Origin: Phytopseudomonas argentinensis
Lineage (GTDB): Bacteria; Pseudomonadota; Gammaproteobacteria; Pseudomonadales; Pseudomonadaceae
NCBI RefSeq assembly: GCF_900113905.1
Contig: NZ_FORC01000001.1
Location: forward strand, 248,001 to 312,000
Length of the DNA stretch: 64,000 bases
Reading direction: 5' to 3'
Below, in pieces: positions 17,264-25,869 of this stretch (position 1 is its first letter; each line of letters starts with the position of its first letter). The notes below the pieces were generated by a model. The model did not search any database. It saw nothing but the letters and a program-made list of their open reading frames with translations, and was not told the DNA's origin. The position numbers and the translations under genes are program-made.

Positions 17264-18562
17264 TCAGCGCTCCCGGGGCCCCTTCCATTCCAGCAACGCC
17301 TTTAACGGATCCAGCTCGCCAACAAGCTCACGCGCTTGGGCGAGCTTGTCCATAGCAATGCATCGCGCAGCTTCGGGCAGATTCGATACGGAGTTCTCCG
17401 CATCACTGAAAAAGGCCTGGATCCGCTTTATGTCATCCCAATGCTTGATGGCACTCAACAAATCAGTTTTCGCCTGCTCCTTTGCCTCGTTTTGCAGTCG
17501 AATTCGCTCTCTCTCCTCACGCCGGCGGATCTGCTCCATCCCCTCCTGCTGCCGAATTCTGGCATGCTCCTCGGCCTCCTCTACCAATCGGGCAATTACA
17601 GGCGCGGCGTCGGTGAGTTGCTGGACGATCTCATCCAGCTGACCACGTAGCGAGCCTTGCTTAGACTCCTTCCAACTCTGAGACCAATCAGTCCACGGAT
17701 ATGGCGAGAACGCCCTTATACATAGACGGCCGGTCGCAAAATCCATGCGCGTCGACCAGTTCCAGGTTGGGCTTAGGCGGCGCATTTGCTGCGACGGTAT
17801 CTTGGAGGTGGGGACGTACTTGCCATCGATGTAGCGGGCCTCCAGCTCCTCAGTCATCTCAAACAACGTCATCCCAATGGCAACCGTCCCGACGAAGACC
17901 ACTGTGGGCTTGGAGGGTGACCACAACGCCGGATACCGGGGCCTTGGCTTCTTAGGTGGGTGCTCATGTTCATCAAAGGAGGCCCGGGCATAGGTTCGGT
18001 CACTCGGTGCAAACATCACGCGATGGCCGGCAGCCTCCAGCTTGAGAAACAGCTGATTCGCCAGCTTCAGGGCAGGCTCAAGCTGAGGCTTGGTCACCAC
18101 GACATCCACCAGGCGCTGCCTACCTGGCTTGAGAAATCCTTGGTCGATGACGCGCCCCTGCTCAAAGACCTCATACGCCCCCACGACAACAGGATGCCGC
18201 CTTGATCGCGATATACGGAGCTGTTCGGGTTTGATTTTGCGCGGTACAGGTGCCTTCGGCACCGGTCGAGAAACAGCACCAAGAGCATCTCCCCTGCGCC
18301 AAACCTGCAGGTCACCAGGACCAGACTCAGGCAGGGGTGGCTGAGGACTGGGTATTTCATTCGCCAGCTTTACCCAGTGCCCACGCGGCGGCCGCGGAAC
18401 ATTCATGCGGGTGCACACGCGCGCCAAGAAGCTGGAGGAAACACGGTGGTGATCCGCGATTTTGGTCATGGGAAGCCGCCATACCTCTGCGTACATTTCC
18501 TCACGACTGACTGGGCCACCAGGACTGGAACTAGGTTGCAGGGATACGTCTTCGGAAGACAC
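17264..18562 (-). CDS. Uncharacterised 432-residue ICE protein with HTH-like N-terminus
   Basis: I do not recognise a named family. The N-terminal segment (about 18-66) reads SREEMYAEVWRLPMTKIADH, then SSSFLARVCTRMNVPRPPRGHW. It looks like a DNA-binding helix-turn-helix module found at the start of various uncharacterised bacterial proteins. The middle is beta-rich and basic. Residues about 320-390 form an Arg/Glu-rich coiled coil. The GTG start is supported by AAGGA seven bases upstream. The gene runs opposite to the rest of the ICE, between the orphan regulator and the excisionase. Confidence 0.7.
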   Translation of the reverse strand: MSSEDVSLQPSSSPGGPVSREEMYAEVWRLPMTKIADHHRVSSSFLARVCTRMNVPRPPRGHWVKLANEIPSPQPPLPESGPGDLQVWRRGDALGAVSRPVPKAPVPRKIKPEQLRISRSRRHPVVVGAYEVFEQGRVIDQGFLKPGRQRLVDVVVTKPQLEPALKLANQLFLKLEAAGHRVMFAPSDRTYARASFDEHEHPPKKPRPRYPALWSPSKPTVVFVGTVAIGMTLFEMTEELEARYIDGKYVPTSKIPSQQMRRLSPTWNWSTRMDFATGRLCIRAFSPYPWTDWSQSWKESKQGSLRGQLDEIVQQLTDAAPVIARLVEEAEEHARIRQQEGMEQIRRREERERIRLQNEAKEQAKTDLLSAIKHWDDIKRIQAFFSDAENSVSNLPEAARCIAMDKLAQARELVGELDPLKALLEWKGPRER

Positions 18563-18752
18563 TCATCAATCCTTAAGCCTGATATCACCGCAACAGCCAA
18601 CGGCAGGCCATACGCCACGATCCATCAGGTCAAGCCGAGTCAAAACGGTTGTTGTACCAAACCCTCCGCAGCCCCCTCCACCACGTTGTTCGTCCAGCGA
18701 GCAGTGGACAGCATCTGCAGCACGGATCAGGGCCGATAAGGAGGCGACATTC

Positions 18753-19163
18753 ATGCCCGCATCATCTGAACAGATAGCTGCACGCTTGATCACCTGCCCA
18801 CCCCGAATCCTGCGAGCCAGTGCGGCCCCAGCCTACCTCGGCATGTGCCGCACAGAATTCAACAAAACCGTCCGGCCTTACGTGCGGGAATTCCGCATTG
18901 GGGTGCAAGGCATCGGCTTTGATCGCCAAGAGCTGGATGCCTGGGCAGACGCCTACATCGACCGGGCCATCATTGAAAAGGAAGGTGCCAAGGGACATGA
19001 TCACTCCCGCAGCGAGCGCCAAGGAGAAAAACCATGGCGCGAAAAACCATTAGCGGCCTCTACCAAAGGAACGGGATCTGGCACATCGACAAGGTCTTCA
19101 GAGGTCAGCGAATTCAGGAAAGCACTGGATCAAGCGATAGGAAGGAGGCAGAGCAATACCTGA
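18753..19163 (+). CDS. Probable excisionase / AlpA-like DNA-binding protein
   Basis: The 136-residue product has a winged-helix-like segment at about 20-70 (PAYLGMCRTEFNKTVRPYV, then GIGFDRQELDAWADAYI), similar to the helix-turn-helix that precedes many ICE integrases. AAGGAGG lies 8 bases before the ATG. It overlaps the integrase gene by 130 bases in another frame, so its polar Ser/Arg-rich tail is encoded by DNA that also encodes the integrase N-terminus. A role in excision is inferred from position. Confidence 0.65.
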   Translation: MPASSEQIAARLITCPPRILRASAAPAYLGMCRTEFNKTVRPYVREFRIGVQGIGFDRQELDAWADAYIDRAIIEKEGAKGHDHSRSERQGEKPWREKPLAASTKGTGSGTSTRSSEVSEFRKALDQAIGRRQSNT

Positions 19164-20233
19164 TACACAAGTTGGAAAAGCTCCGGGAACAGAAGATCTA
19201 TGGCGTCCGCACCATCAGAACCTGGCGGGAAGCCGCTACGCGTTACCTGATCGAGTACAAGGATCAGCCGTCGATAGGCCTCACGGCCATCTATCTGGAG
19301 CAGTTGGACCCGTATATTGGTGACCAGCCTCTGACTCATGTCGACGATGAGACCCTGGCTCCCTACATAAGGGATCGACTCAAGAGCAGCAGAACCAGCG
19401 ATGGCAAGTTGAAGCCTGGAGTTTCACACCGCACGGTGAACATTGCCCTGGAACGCGTCATACGCATCTTGAATCTATGCGCCCGAAAATGGCGTGATGA
19501 GCAGAAGCGTCCCTGGCTCGACGTAGTACCGATGATCACCAAGCTGGAAGAGAAGAAAACCAGACGCATGCCCTACCCGATGTCCTGGGAAGAGCAGTCG
19601 ATTCTCTTCGCCGAACTGCCTGACCATTTGCGCCGCATGGCCCTTTACAAGGTCAACAGCGGTTCACGAGAGCAGGAAGTCGTGAAGCTTCGCTGGGATT
19701 GGGAGATACCGATTCCTGAACTCAACACCAGCGTGTTTCTCATACCGGCGGATTTTGGTGGCCGACATGAGAGCTCTGGGGTCAAGAACGGCGACGAGCG
19801 CCTCGTTGTGCTCAACAACGTAGCCAAGTCGGTTATCGAGGGACAGCGTGGGCTTGATCCGGTTTGGGTATTTCCTTACGGACAACCCGATCGAAACGGC
19901 AAGGCCACTCCAGTTCACCGGATGAACGATTCGGCATGGAAGAAAGCCCGGGTCAGAGCAGCGAAGAAGTTCCAAGAGCGTTTTCTGCGCCCTGCCCCAG
20001 CTGGATTTGCTTCGATCCGCGTTCACGATCTGAAGCACACCTTCGGTCGAAGACTTCGGGCAGCAGGGGTAACGGAGGAGGACAGGAAGGCTCTGCTGGG
20101 CCACAAGAACGGCAGCATCACCAGTCACTACTCGGCCGCCGAGCTGGGCAAACTGATCGATGAAGCCAACAGGATTTCGGCTACCGACTCGCGCGGGCCG
20201 GCCCTGACAATTTTGAGGAGGATGGCAGGATGA
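19034..20233 (+). CDS. int: Tyrosine recombinase integrase of the ICE
   Basis: The 399-residue protein should catalyse integration at, and excision from, tRNA-Pro. It has a SAM-like core-binding domain (about 60-165) and a catalytic domain. Visible active-site residues are Arg212 in SGSREQEVV, a Lys near 251, His331 in HDLKHTF, His357 in LLGHKNGS and Tyr366 in SHYSAAE. The usual second Arg of HxxR is Lys334 here; HDLKHT is seen in many working integrases. AAGGAG lies 8 bases before ATG19034. It points toward the tRNA and ends 73 bases from it. Confidence 0.94.
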   Translation: MARKTISGLYQRNGIWHIDKVFRGQRIQESTGSSDRKEAEQYLIHKLEKLREQKIYGVRTIRTWREAATRYLIEYKDQPSIGLTAIYLEQLDPYIGDQPLTHVDDETLAPYIRDRLKSSRTSDGKLKPGVSHRTVNIALERVIRILNLCARKWRDEQKRPWLDVVPMITKLEEKKTRRMPYPMSWEEQSILFAELPDHLRRMALYKVNSGSREQEVVKLRWDWEIPIPELNTSVFLIPADFGGRHESSGVKNGDERLVVLNNVAKSVIEGQRGLDPVWVFPYGQPDRNGKATPVHRMNDSAWKKARVRAAKKFQERFLRPAPAGFASIRVHDLKHTFGRRLRAAGVTEEDRKALLGHKNGSITSHYSAAELGKLIDEANRISATDSRGPALTILRRMAG

Positions 20234-20259
20234 AAAAAGTCCCGCAAAAGTCCCTGACA

Positions 20260-20289
20260 CAAAAAAGCCTGGTCATCACTGACCAGGCT
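20260..20289 (-). terminator. Rho-independent terminator of tRNA-Pro
   Basis: A perfect 10-base stem (20266-20275 with 20280-20289) has a 4-base loop. On the minus strand it is followed by six T. It lies on the ICE side of the tRNA, so the element supplies or preserves the tRNA transcript end. Confidence 0.8.
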
Positions 20290-20306
20290 CTAATGTAGGG
20301 ATTTGT

Positions 20307-20383
20307 TGGTCGGGACGGAGTGATTCGAACACTCGACCCCTTGCACCCCATGCAAGTGCGCTACCGGGCTGCGCTACGCCCCG
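20307..20383 (-). tRNA. tRNA-Pro (anticodon GGG), ICE insertion target
   Basis: The 77-base gene folds as a standard cloverleaf. The acceptor stem CGGGGCG pairs with CGTCCCG with one G-U, the anticodon stem-loop is CTTGC-ATGGGGT-GCAAG, the T loop is TTCGAAT, and CCA is encoded. Anticodon GGG reads CCC (and CCU). Its 3' end faces the ICE integrase, so the attachment site should overlap the 3' half. The gene appears intact. Confidence 0.96.
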
Positions 20384-20470
20384 ACGGGTGTTGCTGGTGC
20401 CTTCGGGATTAGCCGAAAGCGGGAGAGACTATAAACTAAGCATCTGAATTGTGGAAGGTTTTTCTACAAA

Positions 20471-20827
20471 TCATTTGCGCAGGACGTGGAGTACATCTTC
20501 CAGCTCGGCGATCATCTGCTTGATGAGCTGCTTGTACTGGGTGGTGTCGTCCTTGGCTTCTTCGCCGGTCAGGCGAAGGCGTGCGCCACCGATGGTAAAG
20601 CCTTGGTCGTACAGCAAGGCGCGGATCTGACGGATCATCAGCACGTCCTGGCGCTGGTAATACCGACGGTTGCCACGACGCTTGACCGGGTTGAGCTGTG
20701 GAAACTCCTGCTCCCAATAACGAAGCACGTGCGGTTTGACCGCACAGAGTTCACTGACCTCGCCGATGGTGAAGTACCGCTTGCCGGGTATGACAGGCAG
20801 TTCGTCGTTATGACTTGGTTCCAGCAT
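20471..20827 (-). CDS. MerR-family regulator downstream of ihfA
   Basis: The 118-residue protein has a MerR-type winged helix-turn-helix ([20 protein letters not shown], then [20 protein letters not shown]) and a C-terminal dimerisation helix. No metal-binding Cys residues are visible, unlike metal-sensing MerR proteins. It is the usual gene after ihfA in Pseudomonas. ATG20827 lies inside the ihfA 3' end, giving a 20-base overlap and likely coupled translation. The regulated genes are unknown. Confidence 0.9.
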   Translation of the reverse strand: MLEPSHNDELPVIPGKRYFTIGEVSELCAVKPHVLRYWEQEFPQLNPVKRRGNRRYYQRQDVLMIRQIRALLYDQGFTIGGARLRLTGEEAKDDTTQYKQLIKQMIAELEDVLHVLRK

Positions 20828-21110
20828 AAGCTTCAACCCTGGCTTTGAGCTTCTGGCCGGGGCGGAAGGTCACGACACGGCGCGCCGTGATCGGGATCTC
20901 CTCCCCTGTTTTTGGATTACGACCGGGGCGCTGACGCTTATCGCGCAGATCGAAGTTACCGAAGCCTGAGAGCTTAACCTGCTCATTGAGTTCCAGTGCC
21001 TGGCGGATTTCTTCGAAGAAGAGCTCCACCAGTTCCTTGGCTTCTCGTTTGTTCAGGCCCAGCTCATCGTACAGACGTTCGGCCATCTCAGCTTTCGTCA
21101 GTGCCCCCAT
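20808..21110 (-). CDS. ihfA: Integration host factor alpha subunit
   Basis: The 100-residue protein matches IhfA along its length: [33 protein letters not shown], and [20 protein letters not shown] containing the DNA-intercalating Pro arm. With IhfB it bends DNA at specific sites and supports recombination, replication and sigma54 promoters. It follows pheT by 3 bases, the standard pheST-ihfA order. IHF often assists tyrosine integrases like the one next door. Confidence 0.97.
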   Translation of the reverse strand: MGALTKAEMAERLYDELGLNKREAKELVELFFEEIRQALELNEQVKLSGFGNFDLRDKRQRPGRNPKTGEEIPITARRVVTFRPGQKLKARVEAYAGTKS

Positions 21111-21113
21111 ACG

Positions 21114-23489
21114 CTAGTTCCTTAACGTGGCGTTGAACCTTTGTTCCAGGGAGGTGAGGATGTTTTGCGTGGCTGTACTCACCTCATCGTCATTTAGAGT
21201 GCGCGATGGATGCTGCCAGGTCAAGCCGACCGCGAGGCTTTTTCTAAGCGGATCAATACCTTTACCCTGATAAACATCAAACAACCTGAGGTCGGTGAGC
21301 CACTCGCCAGCCTGCTCGCGAATGTCGGCCAGCAGGTTCTGCGCCGGCACGTCACGGTCGACCAGCAAAGCCAGGTCACGACGCACTTCCGGGAAGCGCG
21401 ACAGCTCCTTGAACGCCGGCATGCGGCCCGCGGTGATTTCGCTCAGCTGCAGCTCGAACAGGAACAGCGGTTGATCCAGGCCGAGGATCTTGGCCAGTTC
21501 CGGGTGGATGGCACCCAGGTAGCCGACTAGGCGCCCTTCACGCTCGATGCGCGCGGTCTGCCCCGGGTGCAGCGCACTGTGCTCGCCCGGTACGAAGGCG
21601 AAGCTGGCGGCATCACCCGCAGCGGCCAGCAGGGCTTCCACGTCGGCCTTGGCGTCGAAGAAATCGACGCTGTCACGGCCGTGTGCCCAGCTTTCCGGCA
21701 GGCGGCTGCCGGTGATCACGCCGGCGAGCATCGGCTCCTGCTTCAGTTCGTCGAGCTGACCGACGAAGCGCAGGCCGCTTTCGAACAGGCGCACCCGCGA
21801 CTGCTGGCGGTTGAGGTTGTGCTCCACGGCCTTGACCAGACCCGGCCACAGCGAGGCGCGCATGGCGGCCATGTCGGCGGAGATCGGGTTGGCCAGGGTC
21901 AGCGGCTGCACGCCCGGGCTGAACAGTTCGAACAGCTTGGGATCGATGAAGCTGTAGGTGATCGCTTCCTGATAACCACGGGCCACCAGCAGGCGACGCA
22001 GCACCGGCAGGTCGGCCACGGCCTCGGCCTTGGTCTGCGGCGCCAGGCGCGCTTGCGGGTAACGTACCGGCAGGCGGTTGTAGCCGTACAGGCGGGCCAG
22101 CTCTTCGATCAGGTCGACTTCCAGGCTGATGTCGAAGCGGTGGCTCGGCACCTTGACCTGCCACTGCCCTGCTCCACCTTCTACGCCCAGGCCGAGAGCG
22201 CCGAGCAGCTTGACGATCAGCGCGTCGTCGAGCTTGAGGCCGAGCATCTGCTCGACGCGCTCGGCACGCAGGCTGATCGGCGCGACGTTCGGCAGCTGCG
22301 CCTCGTCGACCGCTTCGATGATCGGGCCGGCTTCGCCGCCGACGATTTCCAGCAGCAGCGCGGTGGCGCGCTCCATGGCTTCGCGAGCCAGCTGCGAATC
22401 CACACCACGCTCGAAGCGGTGCGAGGAATCGGTGTGCAGGCCGTAGGAACGGGCCTTGCCAGCCAGGGCGATGGTGTCGAAGAAGGCGCTTTCCAGGAAC
22501 AGATCACGGGTGGTGTCGCTGACGCCGCTGTGCTCACCACCCATCACGCCGGCGATGGCCAGGGCGCGCTGGTGGTCGGCGATCACCAGGGTGTCGGCGC
22601 GCAGGGTGACTTCCTGACCGTCGAGCAGCACCAGCTTCTCGCCCTCCTCGGCCATGCGCACGCGAATGCCGCCCTGGATCACGTCCAGGTCGAAGGCGTG
22701 CATCGGCTGGCCGAGTTCGAGCATCACGTAGTTGGTGATGTCGACGGCGGCGTCGATGCTGCGCACGTCGGCACGGCGCAGGCGCTCGACCATCCAGCGC
22801 GGGGTCGGTTTGGACAGGTCGACGTTGCGCACCACACGGCCCAGGTAACGCGGGCAGGCTTGCGGGGCCAGCACTTCGACCGGACGCACTTCGTCATGGG
22901 CCGGGGCGATGGCAGCGATTTGCGGGCGGGTGACCGGGGCGTCGTACAGGGCGCCGACTTCACGGGCCAGACCCGCCAGCGACAGGCAGTCACCGCGGTT
23001 GGGGGTCAGGTCGACCTCGATGCTGACGTCGTTGAGTTCGAAGTACTCGCGGATGTCCTGGCCCACCGGCGCGTCGGCCGGCAGCTCCAGCAGGCCGTCG
23101 TTGTCTTCGCTGATCTGCAGCTCGGAGGCCGAGCAGAGCATGCCGTTGGACTCGACGCCACGCAGCTTGGCCTTCTTGATCTTGAAGTCGCCGGGCAATT
23201 CGGCGCCAATCATGGCGAAGGGAATCTTCAGGCCGGGGCGCACGTTGGGCGCGCCGCACACCACCTGGAAGGTTTCGCTGCCGTTGCTGACCTGGCACAC
23301 GCGCAGTTTGTCGGCATCGGGGTGCTGTTCGGTGCTCAGCACCTCGCCGACGATCACGCCGCTGAAGGCACCGGCCACCGGGCTGACGCTGTCGACTTCC
23401 AGGCCGGCCATGGACAGGCGCGCGACCAGTTCGTCACGGCTAGCCTGGGGGCTTACCCAGCTGCGCAGCCACTGTTCACTGAATTTCAT
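21114..23489 (-). CDS. pheT: Phenylalanine-tRNA ligase beta subunit
   Basis: The 791-residue protein has all expected parts: an N-terminal EMAP-like tRNA-binding domain (about 40-150), the B3/B4 editing domain (about 205-400), B5 (about 400-470) and a C-terminal FDX-ACB anticodon-binding domain (about 695-790). It forms the alpha2beta2 enzyme with PheS and edits mischarged Tyr. It lies 46 bases after pheS. Confidence 0.98.
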   Translation of the reverse strand: MKFSEQWLRSWVSPQASRDELVARLSMAGLEVDSVSPVAGAFSGVIVGEVLSTEQHPDADKLRVCQVSNGSETFQVVCGAPNVRPGLKIPFAMIGAELPGDFKIKKAKLRGVESNGMLCSASELQISEDNDGLLELPADAPVGQDIREYFELNDVSIEVDLTPNRGDCLSLAGLAREVGALYDAPVTRPQIAAIAPAHDEVRPVEVLAPQACPRYLGRVVRNVDLSKPTPRWMVERLRRADVRSIDAAVDITNYVMLELGQPMHAFDLDVIQGGIRVRMAEEGEKLVLLDGQEVTLRADTLVIADHQRALAIAGVMGGEHSGVSDTTRDLFLESAFFDTIALAGKARSYGLHTDSSHRFERGVDSQLAREAMERATALLLEIVGGEAGPIIEAVDEAQLPNVAPISLRAERVEQMLGLKLDDALIVKLLGALGLGVEGGAGQWQVKVPSHRFDISLEVDLIEELARLYGYNRLPVRYPQARLAPQTKAEAVADLPVLRRLLVARGYQEAITYSFIDPKLFELFSPGVQPLTLANPISADMAAMRASLWPGLVKAVEHNLNRQQSRVRLFESGLRFVGQLDELKQEPMLAGVITGSRLPESWAHGRDSVDFFDAKADVEALLAAAGDAASFAFVPGEHSALHPGQTARIEREGRLVGYLGAIHPELAKILGLDQPLFLFELQLSEITAGRMPAFKELSRFPEVRRDLALLVDRDVPAQNLLADIREQAGEWLTDLRLFDVYQGKGIDPLRKSLAVGLTWQHPSRTLNDDEVSTATQNILTSLEQRFNATLRN

Positions 23490-23535
23490 GTTGTCTGTTC
23501 TCCTGATCGATTTCGATTACAAAGTGCGGGCGTTA

Positions 23536-24552
<1,017 letters not shown>

Positions 24553-24573
24553 TTACAGACTCCAGATACGAAA

Positions 24574-24603
24574 CAGGGGAAGAGCTTGAAGGCTCTTCCC
24601 CTG
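24574..24603 (-). terminator. Strong hairpin in the rplT-pheS gap (attenuator or terminator)
   Basis: A perfect 12-base stem (24574-24585 with 24592-24603) with a 6-base loop is followed on the minus strand by TTTCGT. A second perfect 7-base stem lies at 24653-24669. This pair could end or attenuate the ribosomal-protein transcript before pheST. Confidence 0.6.
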
Positions 24604-24681
24604 TCGATGACGTTTAGAGTCGACCTGCGGGTTACGCCTGTCGCCTCTAGTGCACCGGGAAACCCGGTGATTGTCGGGGAC

Positions 24682-25038
24682 TTAAGCCAGTACGGCTTTC
24701 GCTTTCTCGACAATCGCAGCAAACGCCGCTTTTTCGTTCACTGCCAGATCAGCCAGAACCTTGCGGTCGATTTCGATCGACGCTTTTTTCAGGCCAGCGA
24801 TCAGACGGCTGTAGGACAGACCGTTGATGCGCGCACCAGCGTTGATACGAGCGATCCACAGAGCGCGGAACTGACGCTTCTTCTGGCGACGGTCACGGTA
24901 GGCGTATTGACCCGCCTTGATGACAGCCTGCTTGGCAACACGGAATACACGCGAACGTGCGCCGTAGTAGCCTTTAGCCAGTTTCAGAATTTTTTTGTGA
25001 CGAGCACGAGCGATAACGCCACGCTTAACACGAGCCAT
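24682..25038 (-). CDS. rplT: Ribosomal protein bL20
   Basis: The 118-residue basic protein matches L20 throughout ([20 protein letters not shown], then [20 protein letters not shown]). It binds 23S rRNA early in 50S assembly and in many bacteria represses its own operon by binding the rpmI-rplT mRNA. It follows rpmI by 25 bases. Confidence 0.99.
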   Translation of the reverse strand: MARVKRGVIARARHKKILKLAKGYYGARSRVFRVAKQAVIKAGQYAYRDRRQKKRQFRALWIARINAGARINGLSYSRLIAGLKKASIEIDRKVLADLAVNEKAAFAAIVEKAKAVLA

Positions 25039-25063
25039 GAGTAATTTCCTCTATCTTGACCGA

Positions 25064-25258
25064 TTAACGAACGCGCAGCATGCGCTCGACTTTAGCTTTG
25101 TCCGACGGATGCATCAGCTCGCTACCGCGAAGTTGACGCTTACGCTTGGTGGACATCTTGGTCAGGATGTGGCTCTTGAAAGCATGCTTGTGCTTGAAGC
25201 CCGCTGCCGTTTTGAGAAAGCGCTTGGCAGCGCCGCTCTTGGTTTTCATCTTTGGCAT
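25064..25258 (-). CDS. rpmI: Ribosomal protein bL35
   Basis: The 64-residue, Lys-rich protein ([20 protein letters not shown]) matches L35. It lies between infC and rplT in the conserved infC-rpmI-rplT operon. Confidence 0.99.
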   Translation of the reverse strand: MPKMKTKSGAAKRFLKTAAGFKHKHAFKSHILTKMSTKRKRQLRGSELMHPSDKAKVERMLRVR

Positions 25259-25317
25259 GTTCGTAACTCCGCATTCAGTTGATATAGATAACCATAAGGC
25301 CTGCCGTGCCCTGGAGG

Positions 25318-25869
25318 TTATTTCTTGCGTTTGGGAGCGATGACCATCATTAGCTGGCGTCCTTCCATCTTAGGATGCTGTTCGACGGTACCGTGTTCGG
25401 CGAGGTCGGCTTCGACCCGCTTCAACAGTTCCATCCCCAGCTCCTGGTGGGCCATCTCACGACCACGGAATCTCAGAGAGATCTTGGCCTTGTCCCCTTC
25501 CATCAGGAAACGTACCAGGTTGCGTAGTTTTACCTGGTAATCCCCTTCTTCCGTCCCTGGACGAAACTTGATTTCCTTGATCTGCTGCTGGTGCTGGTTC
25601 TTCTTGGCAATGGCAGCTTGCTTCTTCTTCTCGAAGAGGTGCTTGCCGTAGTCCATGATCCTGCACACAGGCGGCTGGGCGTCGGCAGAGATTTCTACCA
25701 GGTCCAGCTTGGCCTCTTCAGCGATCCTAAGCGCTTCATCAATAGAGACGATGCCAATTTGCTCACCGTCAGCGCCAATTAACCGAACCTCGCGTGCCGA
25801 GATATTCTCGTTGATCGGAGCCTTCGGGGCGCCTCGTTTATCTTGTCTCATATCACGCTTAATAATGAT
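25318..25869 (-). CDS. infC: Translation initiation factor IF-3 (non-AUG start)
   Basis: The product matches IF-3 with an N-domain ([20 protein letters not shown]), a Lys-rich linker and a C-domain ([20 protein letters not shown]). IF-3 checks initiator tRNA pairing and prevents premature subunit joining. An ATG at 25851 gives 177 residues, but Pseudomonas IF-3 normally begins MIIKRxM. The codons ATC-ATT-ATT-AAG-CGT-GAT lie just before that ATG, so a rare ATC (25869) or ATT (25866) start is likely, giving 183 or 182 residues. IF-3 represses its own non-AUG start in E. coli. ATC25869 shares one base with the thrS stop. Confidence 0.93.
   Translation of the reverse strand: MIIKRDMRQDKRGAPKAPINENISAREVRLIGADGEQIGIVSIDEALRIAEEAKLDLVEISADAQPPVCRIMDYGKHLFEKKKQAAIAKKNQHQQQIKEIKFRPGTEEGDYQVKLRNLVRFLMEGDKAKISLRFRGREMAHQELGMELLKRVEADLAEHGTVEQHPKMEGRQLMMVIAPKRKK

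Larger units (their letters stand above)
1..20306. mobile_element. Integrative and conjugative element (one end, continues left of window)
   Basis: This stretch carries a P-type mating-pair operon (traG and trbB to trbI), toxin-antitoxin pairs, nuclease cargo, a probable excisionase and a tyrosine integrase. The integrase sits 73 bases from the 3' end of tRNA-Pro(GGG). Integrase beside a tRNA 3' end is the standard layout of a tRNA-targeting ICE. The traG-trb gene order resembles that of Tn4371-type ICEs, although those do not normally use tRNA targets. The relaxase, the partition or replication genes and the second attachment site are not in the window. The exact junction should lie inside the tRNA 3' half and cannot be fixed without the other end. 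Confidence 0.85.

Noticed and set aside
20040..20060. Integrase HxxR motif reads HDLK, which might suggest an inactive enzyme
   Set aside because: HDLKHT is common in otherwise intact phage and ICE integrases, and all other catalytic residues are present.
20230..20237. ATGAAAAA, the complement of the TTTTTCAT target of Tn4371-type ICEs, beside the integrase stop
   Set aside because: Eight bases occur often by chance, it overlaps the integrase stop codon, and the tRNA 3' end next to it is a far better attachment site.
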